From: Pontibaca salina | GTDB lineage: Bacteria; Pseudomonadota; Alphaproteobacteria; Rhodobacterales; Rhodobacteraceae | DNA: 64,000 nt | NCBI RefSeq assembly: GCF_016307205.1 | Contig: NZ_JAEIJD010000006.1 | Span: 124,001 to 188,000 of the forward strand | Direction of reading: 5' to 3' | Part shown: piece by piece, positions 24,150 through 32,713 of the stretch | Layout: each line of letters starts with the position of its first letter | Position numbering within the stretch: position 1 is the stretch's first letter | Program-made: the position numbers and the translations under genes | The notes under the pieces: model-generated | The model's input: the letters and a program-made list of their open reading frames with translations, nothing else | The model's database searches: none | What the model was told of the DNA's origin: nothing

Positions 24150-25847
24150 ATGATCTCCCGCCGCGATTTTCTTCAGGTTTCCATGGCAGCCTCGGCGCTA
24201 GTTGGCGCATCGGGCTTTGGCAACTGGTCCCGACTGGCCGCGCAGCAGCGGCTGACGCAGGATCAGCTGCTGGAGTTTGACAGCTTTGGCAATGTGACTC
24301 TAATCCATATGTGCGACCTGCACGCACAGCTCAAGCCGATCTGGTTCCGTGAGCCGGAAATTAACCTAGGGGTCGGTGAGAACAAGGGCCTTGTGCCCCA
24401 TATTACCGGCGCAGATTTCCGCCGCCTGTACGGAATCGAAGACGGCAGCCCCAGCCATTACGCATTGACCTACAATGATTTCTCGGCTCTGGCGCATAGC
24501 TATGGCAAGATGGGCGGGCTGGATCGAGTGTCCACTGTCGTCAAGGCGATCCGCGCTGAACGCCCCGGTGCGTTGCTGCTCGACGCCGGCGATACATGGC
24601 ACGGCTCCTACGGCTGTTATCACACGCAAGGGCAGGATGTGGTCAACGCGATGAACCTGCTGGAGCCAGACGCGATGACCTTCCATTGGGAGTTCACCCT
24701 CGGCTCCGAGCGGTTGCGCGAACTCGTCAATGGTCTGCCGTTCGCAGCGCTGGGGCAAAACATTTTTGACGCTGAGTGGGACGAGCCGACCGAGGAATTC
24801 CCGCCCTATACGTTCTTTGAGCGTGGCGGTGCCAAGATCGCGGTCATCGGTCAGGCGTTCCCCTATATGCCGATCGCGAACCCCGGCTGGATGTTCCCGG
24901 AATACAGCTTTGGTATCCGCGACCAGCGCATGCAGGAAATGGTCGACGAGGTGCGCGCTAAGGGTGCCGACGTCGTGGTTTGCCTAAGCCACAACGGCTT
25001 TGACGTGGACCGCAAGATGGCGGGCGTTGTGAACGGCATTGACGTGATCCTGTCGGGCCACACCCACGATGCGCTGCCCGAGCCGGTGATCGTGAACGAT
25101 ACGGTGATCGTGGCCTCGGGCTCGAACGGCAAGTTCATCTCTCGGGTCGATCTCGACGTACAGAACGGACAGATGCTGGGCTTCCGGCACAAATTGATCC
25201 CGATCTTCTCGGATGTGATCGAAGCCGATCCAGAGATGGCCGCCCAGATCGACGCAGACCGCGCGCCATACGAGGACAAACTGACTGAAGTCATCGGCCA
25301 GAGTGAGGATCTGCTTTATCGTCGCGGTAACTTCAACGGCACTTGGGACGACCTGATTTGTCAGGCGCTCCTATCCGAACGCGATGCCGAGATCGCCATG
25401 TCGCCCGGCGTGCGTTGGGGGCCGTCGATCCTGCCTGGTGCAGACATCACCCGCGAGGACATCTGGAACGTCACTTCGATGACATATCCCAAAGCCTACC
25501 GGACTGAAATGACCGGCGAATATATCAAGGTCGTGATGGAAGATGTGGCCGATAACCTGTTCAACCCTGATCCTTACTATCAGCAGGGCGGCGACATGGT
25601 GCGGGTTGGCGGCATGGGCTACCGGATTGACGTCTCGAAGCCTCAAGGCGAGCGGATCAGCAATCTCACACTGCTGGCCACAGGCGAAGCGATTGATCCA
25701 GAGCGCAGCTATGTGGTCGCCGGTTGGGCCTCGGTCAACGAGGGCACGGAAGGCCCCGATATCTGGGATGTGGTCGAGGCGCATATCGCCAAACAGGGCA
25801 CCGTGAGCACCCCGCCTAACACCAGCGTCGAAGTCGTCGGCGCATAA
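24150..25847 (+). CDS. soxB: Thiosulfohydrolase SoxB
   Basis: A 565-aa periplasmic di-manganese hydrolase that releases sulfate from SoxY-bound thiosulfonate. Residues 1-32 form a Tat-type leader (MISRRDFLQVSMAASALVGA). Metallophosphatase motifs are IHMCDLHAQLKP, LLLDAGDTWHGS, ALGQNIFD, CLSHNGFDVD and ILSGHTHDALP. The SoxB-specific MTFHWEFTLGSERLRELV is present. The C-terminal 5'-nucleotidase-like domain follows from about residue 380 (RRGNFNGTWDDLICQALLSE). Confidence 0.96.
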   Translation: MISRRDFLQVSMAASALVGASGFGNWSRLAAQQRLTQDQLLEFDSFGNVTLIHMCDLHAQLKPIWFREPEINLGVGENKGLVPHITGADFRRLYGIEDGSPSHYALTYNDFSALAHSYGKMGGLDRVSTVVKAIRAERPGALLLDAGDTWHGSYGCYHTQGQDVVNAMNLLEPDAMTFHWEFTLGSERLRELVNGLPFAALGQNIFDAEWDEPTEEFPPYTFFERGGAKIAVIGQAFPYMPIANPGWMFPEYSFGIRDQRMQEMVDEVRAKGADVVVCLSHNGFDVDRKMAGVVNGIDVILSGHTHDALPEPVIVNDTVIVASGSNGKFISRVDLDVQNGQMLGFRHKLIPIFSDVIEADPEMAAQIDADRAPYEDKLTEVIGQSEDLLYRRGNFNGTWDDLICQALLSERDAEIAMSPGVRWGPSILPGADITREDIWNVTSMTYPKAYRTEMTGEYIKVVMEDVADNLFNPDPYYQQGGDMVRVGGMGYRIDVSKPQGERISNLTLLATGEAIDPERSYVVAGWASVNEGTEGPDIWDVVEAHIAKQGTVSTPPNTSVEVVGA

Positions 25848-25875
25848 CTAACACTTGTAAATGAGGAGCCTGAAC

Positions 25876-27159
25876 ATGTCTGACACGTTCAAGGGTAAAG
25901 GCGCATCGCGCCGCGCGTTCCTGCGCGGTAGCGTCGCCGCCGTAGCCGGCGCGGCAGCCGCCGGAAGCGCACGGGCGGCAACGCCCGATCCGCTGATCAC
26001 CGAGGTCCAGGATTGGGCCAGCGGCTTTGGCGCGCCGGTTGACGACGCGCCCTATGGTCTGCCGATCCGCTTCGAGAGCGATGTGGTGCGCCGCAATGTG
26101 CCCTGGCTGACGGCGGATACGATCTCGTCGATCAACTTTACGCCGATTCACGCGCTGGACGGCACGATCACCCCGCAAGGCTGTGCCTTCGAGCGGCACC
26201 ATTCCGGTGCCATTGAGCTCAAAAAGGAAGATTACCGCCTGATGATCAACGGGCTCGTCGATACGCCGCTGGTCTTTACCTACGAGGATCTCGAACGGTT
26301 CCCGCGGGAAAATCACGTCTATTTCTGCGAATGCGCCGCGAACTCCGGCATGGAGTGGGCAGGCGCACAGCTAAACGGCGCCCAATTCACTCACGGGATG
26401 ATCCACAACATGGAATATTCCGGTATTCCGTTGCGCACGCTGCTGGAAGAAGCAGGTCTCGGGGCGGCGGGTGATCTGTCCGACAAATGGGTCTATGTCG
26501 AAGGCGCTGATGCGTCGTCGAATGGCCGCTCAATCCCGATGGAAAAGGCACTCGACGACGTGCTGGTTGCGTTCAAGGCGAACGGCGAAGCGCTGCGTAT
26601 GGAACATGGCTATCCCGTGCGGCTGGTGGTGCCGGGTTGGGAAGGCAACATGTGGCTCAAGTGGCTGCGTCGCATCGAAGTGATGGACGGGCCGGTTGAG
26701 GCACGCGAGGAAACCTCGAAATATACCGACCTGTTGGCAGACGGTGTTGCGCGCAAGTGGACCTGGGTGATGGATGCGAAATCGATCATCACCGCGCCCA
26801 GCCCGCAAATGCCGATAAACCACGGCCCGGGTGCCTTGGTAATCACCGGTCTGGCATGGAGCGGCCACGGGCGCATTACGCGCGTGGATGTTTCGAAGGA
26901 CGGTGGCAAGACTTGGGAGACCGCGCGTCTGGCCCGCGAGAGTGAGACCAAGGCGCTGACCCGCTTTTATCTCGACACCGAATGGGATGGCTCGGAGATG
27001 CTTTTGCAGTCGCGCGCCATTGACGAGACCGGTTATGTCCAGCCGACCAAAGCGCAACTGCGCGAAATTCGCGGTCTGAACTCCATCTATCACAACAACG
27101 CCATCCAGACATGGCACGTGGATTCCAATGGTGAGGCGGAAAATGTCGAAGTATCTTAA
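25876..27159 (+). CDS. soxC: Sulfane dehydrogenase molybdenum subunit SoxC
   Basis: A 427-aa sulfite-oxidase-fold protein. With SoxD it oxidises the sulfane sulfur on SoxY, so the cluster should oxidise thiosulfate fully without sulfur globules. The Tat leader has SRRAFLRGSVAAVAGAAAAG. The molybdenum ligand Cys is in FCECAANSGMEW (about 150). GYPVRLVVPGWEGNMWLKWL is the Moco-domain signature and a dimerisation domain ends the protein. The start at 25876 is preceded by GAGGAG at 25863-25868. The upstream ATG at 25861 overlaps that site. Confidence 0.95.
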   Translation: MSDTFKGKGASRRAFLRGSVAAVAGAAAAGSARAATPDPLITEVQDWASGFGAPVDDAPYGLPIRFESDVVRRNVPWLTADTISSINFTPIHALDGTITPQGCAFERHHSGAIELKKEDYRLMINGLVDTPLVFTYEDLERFPRENHVYFCECAANSGMEWAGAQLNGAQFTHGMIHNMEYSGIPLRTLLEEAGLGAAGDLSDKWVYVEGADASSNGRSIPMEKALDDVLVAFKANGEALRMEHGYPVRLVVPGWEGNMWLKWLRRIEVMDGPVEAREETSKYTDLLADGVARKWTWVMDAKSIITAPSPQMPINHGPGALVITGLAWSGHGRITRVDVSKDGGKTWETARLARESETKALTRFYLDTEWDGSEMLLQSRAIDETGYVQPTKAQLREIRGLNSIYHNNAIQTWHVDSNGEAENVEVS

Positions 27160-28183
27160 CCTGAGCGCGGCGGCGCTCATCCTCTCGGGCCTCACTGCGC
27201 CGGCGCTGGCCGACGGCTTCGGGCTGGGGCGTGAGGCGCTGCCCGAAGAAGTCGCGGCGTGGGATGTTGCTGTGCGCCCAGACGGCACCGGCTTGCCTGA
27301 AGGATCGGGCGATGTGTGGACCGGCGAAGAAGTGTTTACCGATTACTGTGCAGCCTGTCACGGTGACTTTGCCGAAGGGGTCGACAACTGGCCGCAACTG
27401 GCGGGTGGGCGAAACACGCTGACCGACGATCGTCCGGTGAAGACGGTGGGCTCCTACTGGCCCTATCTGTCGACCGTGTGGGACTATGTGAACCGCTCGA
27501 TGCCATTTGGCGCGGCGCAGACCCTGAGCGCCGACGAGGTCTACGCAATCACCGCCTATATCCTTTATTCCAACGACATCGTGGGTGATGATTTCGTGCT
27601 CAGCCACGAGAATTTCCTTGATGTGGAAATGCCCAATGCTGACGGGTTCATCGTCGACGATCGGCCCGAAACGGAATACCCGTTGTTTAGCACCGAGCCG
27701 TGCATGGAGAACTGCAAGGAGAGCGTGGAAATCACCATGCGAGCCAGCATTCTTGACGTGACGCCGGATGAGGGCAATGAGGACGCGGCGCAAGACGAAG
27801 CACAGGACGAAGCCGCTGCAGCACCCGCTGCGGACGAAACCACGACCGCAGCGCTTGACGCTGCATTGGTGGCCGAGGGTGAGAACGTGTTCCGCCAGTG
27901 CCGCGCCTGTCACCAGGTGGGCGACGGCGCCAAGAACCGGGTTGGCCCGATGCTAAACGGTATCGTCGGTGCCCCTGTGGGCGCGGTTGACGGCTTCAAC
28001 TATTCCAAAGCCATGGCTGAAGCCGGGCAAAATGGGATGGTCTGGACGGAAGATGAGCTGAAACTTTTCCTGGCTAATCCTCGCGAACATATGAAGGGAA
28101 CAAAGATGTCCTTCGCCGGATTGCGCAAGGACGATGATCTCGCCGCAATGGTCGAGTATTTGAAATCTTTCCCAGCAGAATGA
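27143..28183 (+). CDS. soxD: Sulfane dehydrogenase cytochrome subunit SoxD
   Basis: A 346-aa diheme cytochrome c, partner of SoxC. The signal peptide is YLNLSAAALILSGLTAPALA. The first heme site is CAACH (about 69-73) in a SoxD-specific domain with SYWPYLSTVWDYVNRSMPF. An acidic, Ala-rich linker (about 205-238) leads to a mitochondrial-type c domain with CRACH, VGPMLNGIVG and KGTKMSFAGL. The start at 27143 overlaps the soxC end by 17 bases, so the two are coupled. Confidence 0.95.
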   Translation: MSKYLNLSAAALILSGLTAPALADGFGLGREALPEEVAAWDVAVRPDGTGLPEGSGDVWTGEEVFTDYCAACHGDFAEGVDNWPQLAGGRNTLTDDRPVKTVGSYWPYLSTVWDYVNRSMPFGAAQTLSADEVYAITAYILYSNDIVGDDFVLSHENFLDVEMPNADGFIVDDRPETEYPLFSTEPCMENCKESVEITMRASILDVTPDEGNEDAAQDEAQDEAAAAPAADETTTAALDAALVAEGENVFRQCRACHQVGDGAKNRVGPMLNGIVGAPVGAVDGFNYSKAMAEAGQNGMVWTEDELKLFLANPREHMKGTKMSFAGLRKDDDLAAMVEYLKSFPAE

Positions 28184-28188
28184 TCAAG

Positions 28189-28214
28189 CGCGCGCCGGCC
28201 CATGCTGGCGCGCG
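28189..28214 (+). terminator. GC-rich hairpin after soxD
   Basis: CGCGCGCCGGC and GCTGGCGCGCG form an 11-bp stem with one G-U pair and a four-base loop, 5 bases after the soxD stop. No U-run follows, so termination may be partial or factor-dependent. Confidence 0.5.
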
Positions 28215-28274
28215 GCTCCGGTTTCTGGCAAGCTATGCGCCATCGCTATTGCCAATGAAGGAGTTACGCCTCTC

Positions 28275-28709
28275 ATGAAAAAACTATTTGGTCCCGTCAT
28301 CGCGTTGTGTATCGCTGCGGCGCCTGCGCTCGCAGAGGATCAGGTCATCACGCGAAGCTATGACGGTAGCTATGAAGACGCGCTTTTCAGCCTTGAGAAT
28401 GCGATCGTCAACCGGGGCTTGGTGATTGATCATCGCAGCAGCGTCGGTGACATGTTGGAGCGTACCCGTGCCGATATCGGCGGCGAAAAAATCTTCGACT
28501 CAGCAGATGTTTTCCTGTTTTGCTCGGCGCAGATCTCGCGTCAGGTGATGGAGACCGACCCGGCGAATATCGCCTATTGCCCTTACGGAATCTTTGTGAC
28601 GAACCGTGACGGTGAGATCGAAATCGGCTATCGCAGTTACCCTGATGAATCCATGGACGCAGTTGAAGAGCTGCTTGATGAGATCGTCGCGGACGCGACC
28701 GCGTTTTAA
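28275..28709 (+). CDS. DUF302 family periplasmic protein
   Basis: A 144-aa product with a signal peptide (LFGPVIALCIAAAPALA). The body, VITRSYDGSYEDALFSLENA then INRGLVIDHRSSVGDM-like (here IVNRGLVIDHRSSVGDMLER), has the DUF302 pattern. Two cysteines (VFLFCSAQIS and IAYCPYGI) are at positions typical of the variant found beside sox clusters. Its function is unknown. It sits 91 bp after soxD on the same strand and is probably the last gene of that unit. Confidence 0.8.
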   Translation: MKKLFGPVIALCIAAAPALAEDQVITRSYDGSYEDALFSLENAIVNRGLVIDHRSSVGDMLERTRADIGGEKIFDSADVFLFCSAQISRQVMETDPANIAYCPYGIFVTNRDGEIEIGYRSYPDESMDAVEELLDEIVADATAF

Positions 28710-29174
28710 GAGCCTGCACAGCATCGGCCCATTTGCGCTTGATACAGGCTCAAAACGACTGGGACCAAGGTTTCCAACAGCCATCTGGCATCCAGCATTG
28801 GTCCGGTGGACTTTGCGGTTATCCATAAAGGTTTGCGGGCTCTTGTTCGGCACTGCGAGCAAGCTCCGACAAAATTGGCGAGGCTTTTCCCGCCTCGCCA
28901 ATTAGCGCTTTTCTCGGGCTGCGTTGCTGCGGTGTGGCCGCGATAAACCGCCCAGAACTTACCTGAAATATTTTCCGCACCACCCGCTTTTTTTTGGGGG
29001 TGAGGAAGCGGGACGAGGGGTCTCGGTCTTGCCAGCGACAAGCTCCGGATATTCAGCCCGGATTTATCGGATGATGAGGCAAGACCAATATGCTTTAGCA
29101 AGGAAGTTCAGGGCAGTAGCACGGCTATAGGACGTGTTGCCCCGACATTTCCGTTCAATCAGCGGCGCTTGCCG
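28710..29174. other. Convergent gap with a perfect inverted repeat
   Basis: A 465-bp region between two converging operons with no recognisable gene. AATTGGCGAGGC (28873-28884) and GCCTCGCCAATT (28892-28903) form a perfect 12-bp stem with a seven-base loop, a possible two-way terminator. A run of eight T (28989-28996) lies further on. Confidence 0.45.
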
Positions 29175-30119
29175 TCACTCCCATTCCATTTGCTCGTAAA
29201 CGCGGCCCGCGTTCTTGGTGGCCAGTTCATCGAAGGTATCGAGCAGGGTATAGGGCGATTGATCGACGTAGTAGGCGTCGGTTAGGTCACCGCCCGCGTC
29301 GATATGTTCGCGGATCTGGCCGCGCAGATATTCGAGATAGCCCTTAGTGTATTTGCGCACCTGCGCCATGTTGGTTGGATGGCCATGGCCGGGGATCACA
29401 TAGGTCGCGCCGAGCGGTTCGAAAGCGTTGTCCCAAGTCTCCAGCCAATCCGCAGTGTTGGTATTCTCGAAGATTGGCAGCATCCGTTCGTGAAACGCCA
29501 TGTCTCCGGAGATCACCAGCGATTGCTTGGGCAGCCAGATAACGATGTCACCGGGGCTATGCGCGGGGCCGAGATGGCGCGCTTCGATTCGGTAATCACC
29601 CAGTTCGATGATGTATTCATCCTCAAAGGTCTCGGTCGGCAGGACCAGTTCGGTGCCTTCGCCCCGCTCTTTGTTGAGCCGCATCATATCGGCGAGCGAT
29701 TGCGGCCCGTAGTTTTCGAATTCACGCGCGGCATCCACATGGGCGATGATCGGCACGCTCTGTTCAGCCCAATAGCCATTCCCGAGGGCGGCATGGCCTT
29801 GTCCGTTTTCATTGAAAACCGCGACAACCGGCTCGTCGGTGACGGCACGGATCTCTTCGTGCAGTGCTTGCGCCAGCCCATAGGCCCCGCCGGCATTTAC
29901 AACTACCACGCCCTCGCCGGTGACGATGAAGCTCAGGTTGTTGTTGTGGCCTGCGTTTTCATATGTGGGCGCTGCGGTGGCGCCGATAGCGGACCAGACG
30001 CCGGGAATGAACTCAACCGGCTTGGAATAAAGCAGCGAGCCGGGATATTGATCGGCAATCTTCTCACTGGCTGCGGCGGGCAGGGCGAGAAGAGCGAGCG
30101 CAAAAGCGAGACGTAACAT
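29175..30119 (-). CDS. soxH: SoxH-like metallo-beta-lactamase-fold hydrolase
   Basis: A 314-aa secreted protein (signal peptide MLRLAFALALLALPAAA). Its MBL-fold landmarks include LSFIVTGEGVVVVNAGGAYG, GPAHSPGDIVIWLP, LVISGDMAFHERMLPIF and YVIPGHGHP. The first metal motif, normally T-H-x-H-x-D-H, reads F-N-E-N-G-Q-G-H here, so two His and the Asp are replaced while later ligands remain. In Paracoccus soxG and soxH encode such proteins next to the sox genes. Thiol-ester or persulfide hydrolysis has been suggested. It follows soxG directly in the same unit. Confidence 0.8.
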   Translation of the reverse strand: MLRLAFALALLALPAAASEKIADQYPGSLLYSKPVEFIPGVWSAIGATAAPTYENAGHNNNLSFIVTGEGVVVVNAGGAYGLAQALHEEIRAVTDEPVVAVFNENGQGHAALGNGYWAEQSVPIIAHVDAAREFENYGPQSLADMMRLNKERGEGTELVLPTETFEDEYIIELGDYRIEARHLGPAHSPGDIVIWLPKQSLVISGDMAFHERMLPIFENTNTADWLETWDNAFEPLGATYVIPGHGHPTNMAQVRKYTKGYLEYLRGQIREHIDAGGDLTDAYYVDQSPYTLLDTFDELATKNAGRVYEQMEWE

Positions 30120-31027
30120 CAGATTTCCTCCGGAACAAAAATATAACCAGCACCATGTTTTTCGGCACGGCCGAGTCCGCCGGGCAGGTGGAACCCGATA
30201 AGGCGCATTTTCTCGGCGCTGATTTGATCAAAGAGACGCAGACGCGTGGCAATACCGGTTTCAGGATCTTGGTCGGCGCTTGAAGGCCAGTCCGGATGAT
30301 CAAAGGCCAGATGATGATTGCCGATGGCATCGCCCACCACAAGCAGCGTTTCGCTACCTTGGTTAACCGCAAAGGCCATGTGCCCCGGTGTATGGCCGAA
30401 GCTGGCCAAGGCTGTGACGCCGGGCAGGATGTTTTCGCCGTCTTTGATCGGGGTCATGCGGTCGGCGATCGCTTCGAGTCGTCGCTTGGCCCCTATTGCA
30501 AAGGATTGCCGCTCGGCACCAATAGTGTCGACAGTATCGTCCGCGAGCCAGTAATCGCGCTCCTTAGTGCCGATATAATACTCTGCGTTGGAAAACAGTG
30601 GTTCGTCAAAATCGTCCAGCAGGCCCCAGATATGGTCAGGATGTCCATGAGTGATCACAACGTCGGTGATATCTTCAGGCGCGAGGCCTAAAGCGTCGAG
30701 CGCTGCGTCAAGCTTTCCGGCGCTGGGTTGAAAGTCGGGGCCAGCACCTGCGTCGAACAGAACCACATGATCGCCGTGGCGCAGAAGCGTCAGATTGCAT
30801 TCTGGAGTCAGCGTTTCATCAGAGAGACCGTGTTTCGCGATGATCGGGGCGACATCCTGCGAGGGCAGGGCGCCGAAGGTGAGATCAACCGGGAGGGTCA
30901 AGTGCCCGTCACTGAGGGTGTCCACCCGCATTTCGCCCAAAGCCAGACTTGACCAGACAGGGCCGGCGCTGGCCAGCCCGGCGGCAGCACCCAGCCCGGT
31001 AAGTAGCTCCCTACGTGTCAGCACCAT
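30119..31027 (-). CDS. soxG: SoxG-like metallo-beta-lactamase-fold hydrolase
   Basis: A 302-aa MBL-fold protein with a Tat-like leader (LTRRELLTGLGAAAGLASAG). The metal sites are intact: THGHPDH (about 130-136), GHTPGHMAF, VVGDAIGNHH and the last His in IGFHLPGG. It is coupled to the SoxH-like gene, whose start codon abuts its stop. The pair is transcribed toward the end of the soxBCD unit. The substrate is unknown. Paracoccus SoxG is the nearest named counterpart I can offer. Confidence 0.75.
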   Translation of the reverse strand: MVLTRRELLTGLGAAAGLASAGPVWSSLALGEMRVDTLSDGHLTLPVDLTFGALPSQDVAPIIAKHGLSDETLTPECNLTLLRHGDHVVLFDAGAGPDFQPSAGKLDAALDALGLAPEDITDVVITHGHPDHIWGLLDDFDEPLFSNAEYYIGTKERDYWLADDTVDTIGAERQSFAIGAKRRLEAIADRMTPIKDGENILPGVTALASFGHTPGHMAFAVNQGSETLLVVGDAIGNHHLAFDHPDWPSSADQDPETGIATRLRLFDQISAEKMRLIGFHLPGGLGRAEKHGAGYIFVPEEI

Positions 31028-31041
31028 CCCGTGCCCTCCAT

Positions 31042-31067
31042 TTCACAATATCGTATGCGAATATGTA
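31042..31067. promoter_or_regulatory. Candidate SoxR operator before soxG
   Basis: TTCACAATATCGTATGCG, then AATATGTA resembles the soxB site (TTCACATATGCGTATG...TGAAT), 15-40 bp before the soxG start. Confidence 0.4.
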
Positions 31068-31212
31068 GGAGTAGGGCGTGAATGGCAAGCTGCTCATGAT
31101 GGCTTTGGGCTGTCGTTTAGCGGCAGGACGGCGGACGGCAGACAGGGCTAAAACATTGCTCGGACACCGCGCGATTGGCTTGGAAGGCTGCAAAAGGACG
31201 GTTCTGAAAAGA

Positions 31213-31235
31213 GGGCCCGAATTGCTGCCGGGCCC
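31213..31235 (-). terminator. Terminator of the DsrE-family gene
   Basis: GGGCCCG and CGGGCCC form a perfect 7-bp stem with a nine-base loop. In the minus direction it is followed by TCTTTTC. It lies 23 bp after the DsrE gene. Confidence 0.6.
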
Positions 31236-31257
31236 TGCACTAAATCACTTCGGAACT

Positions 31258-31719
31258 TCAAGGTTTGATATAGGTATAGCCTTGGGCTTGCAGATGAGCG
31301 AGTTCGGCCACCCCTGACGGGACGATATCGGATTCCCAGACATCATAAAGGTCTTCGTCAAAGCTGATATCTCGACCCTCAAGCGTGTTGTTACAAACCT
31401 CAAAGGCGACGCCCTGTGATTTCAATGAGCCGACGATAGTTTGCAAAGTATCGTCTTCGTTAGCGTTCATTAATAGGTTCACACCATTACCATGCAGCAC
31501 CACCTTTAGATCAAGGTTGTCGGCACCAACCGCGTTGATATGGTTTTGTATATTGCGCATGGCGCTCTTGTAACCGGTCGACTGATCCCCGCCTTTGTCA
31601 TTGATATGATATACAACTTTCTGTGTGCCATAGCCTTCCGCCACGACGTCACTGGCCGAGATAAATGAAAACGCAATCGTAGCGCTAAGCGCCACAATGA
31701 GCATGTGCAGACGAGTCAA
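31258..31719 (-). CDS. Secreted DsrE-family protein
   Basis: A 153-aa protein with a signal peptide (MLIVALSATIAFSFISA, cut near VVAEG). The mature part has the DsrE/F fold pattern: VVYHINDKGGDQSTGYKSAM, IQNHINAVG, LKVVLHGNGVNLLM and VAFEVCNNTLEGRDI, with a single Cys at about 110 at the place of the sulfur-carrying Cys of DsrE proteins. Periplasmic DsrE-like proteins are often found near sox genes and may bind or carry sulfur. A candidate SoxR operator lies in its promoter. Confidence 0.85.
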   Translation of the reverse strand: MTRLHMLIVALSATIAFSFISASDVVAEGYGTQKVVYHINDKGGDQSTGYKSAMRNIQNHINAVGADNLDLKVVLHGNGVNLLMNANEDDTLQTIVGSLKSQGVAFEVCNNTLEGRDISFDEDLYDVWESDIVPSGVAELAHLQAQGYTYIKP

Positions 31720-32382
31720 TTTTGTTTCTCCCTTAAATATCGTCGGCGTTTGTCCTATGCCGACACCCTCATCTTACATACAAGATGGTGAATGAAAACG
31801 TAAATGCGTATATGTGAATGCGAAGGCGCGACCTATTCACCTGTCGCGGTCGGAGTCTTGGCGAAGGCTCAAGACCGCTGCAGAGTGCGTTAAACCTGAA
31901 AGCGCGCGACGAAGACTTGCAACCATGCGGCGTGCTGCAGGTGAAGCGATGGCAGCCTGGTGCTGCCAAATATCAGTCGCGCCGGTCCTGGCTGCCAATA
32001 ACACCGCAATTATTTGGTTTTTCCGGGACGATTAAGCGTGACTTCGTAACTCGGCTCGGGCCGCGTGAATAATTATTCGCCATTGCGGATCGATTCCAAC
32101 ATGACCGCATGCTGGCGCACAGCCATCAACGGTGTTTTTGATTTTGGTGTTTTGGCGCCGCTAAACGTGATCCGGCCCAAACATCGGTCCAGATCATCGA
32201 AGGACATCGGGAGCAATACTGGCTGCGCTGTCCTGTTGGGCGTAAAGTTTAGCAAATACTGTTATTGAGTTTCAGCAGTCATCGGGCGCTGCGTGTCAGC
32301 TTGTTGGCCGATCCAGCGCCCGCCTTGTGAGCGATTGGGCCGAGAACGGCGTTGACGTGTTAGAATATCACATCTATACGGC
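31720..32382. other. DsrE promoter region and unassigned sequence
   Basis: The left end holds the DsrE promoter and the operator at 31804. The rest has short frames only. One (minus, 32073-32255, 60 codons, FDDLDRCLGRITFSGAKTPK) looks like a protein piece but I cannot name it. The region probably contains relics of mobile DNA. Confidence 0.35.
31804..31822. promoter_or_regulatory. Candidate SoxR operator before the DsrE gene
   Basis: On the minus strand CGCATTCACATATACGCAT, 17 of 19 bases equal to the soxB site at 24099-24117. It is 85-103 bp upstream of the DsrE start. Confidence 0.5.
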
Positions 32383-32556
32383 TGGCGACGGTTTTCCGAT
32401 ATCGGAATGAAAAGGGAATGCAGTGCGGGCGAAAAGTCCTATGCTGTAGCTGCCCCCGCAACTGTAGGCGGATAGTCTTTGCCAGAGGCCACTGGGGCGA
32501 TCCCGGGAAGGCGGCAAAAGGCGCTGATCCGCGAGCCAGGAGACCTGCCGTCAGCC
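32383..32556 (+). promoter_or_regulatory. Cobalamin riboswitch
   Basis: All conserved blocks occur in order: GACGGTTTTCC, AAAAGGGAA, GCCCCCGCAACTGTAGGCGG, GGCCACTG, GGGAAGGCGGC and the B12 box GAGCCAGGAGACCTGCC at about 32533-32549. It precedes the TonB receptor and BtuDFC-type genes and should shut them off when adenosylcobalamin or a related cobamide is abundant. Confidence 0.95.
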
Positions 32557-32713
32557 GTTGTCACACGTGAACACATTGGGCGGGGTGTCCGATGCGGTAA
32601 CCATCGGCCCATCTGCAAGGGGTGGCGAATGGCGCGTTTACGGTGACGGTGAAGTTATCGCTGGAGCCACATTCGTGCGCAAACCGTTCCACTCTCCGCC
32701 CCCACGTCGTGAC

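Noticed and set aside
26876-27913. 345-codon minus-strand frame
   Set aside because: Antisense to soxC and soxD. No signal peptide or domain, while the sense frames carry the molybdenum and heme motifs.
31814-32255. Small frames between the DsrE gene and the riboswitch
   Set aside because: None has a ribosome-binding site with a recognisable domain. They look like parts of decayed mobile DNA, so I did not call genes.
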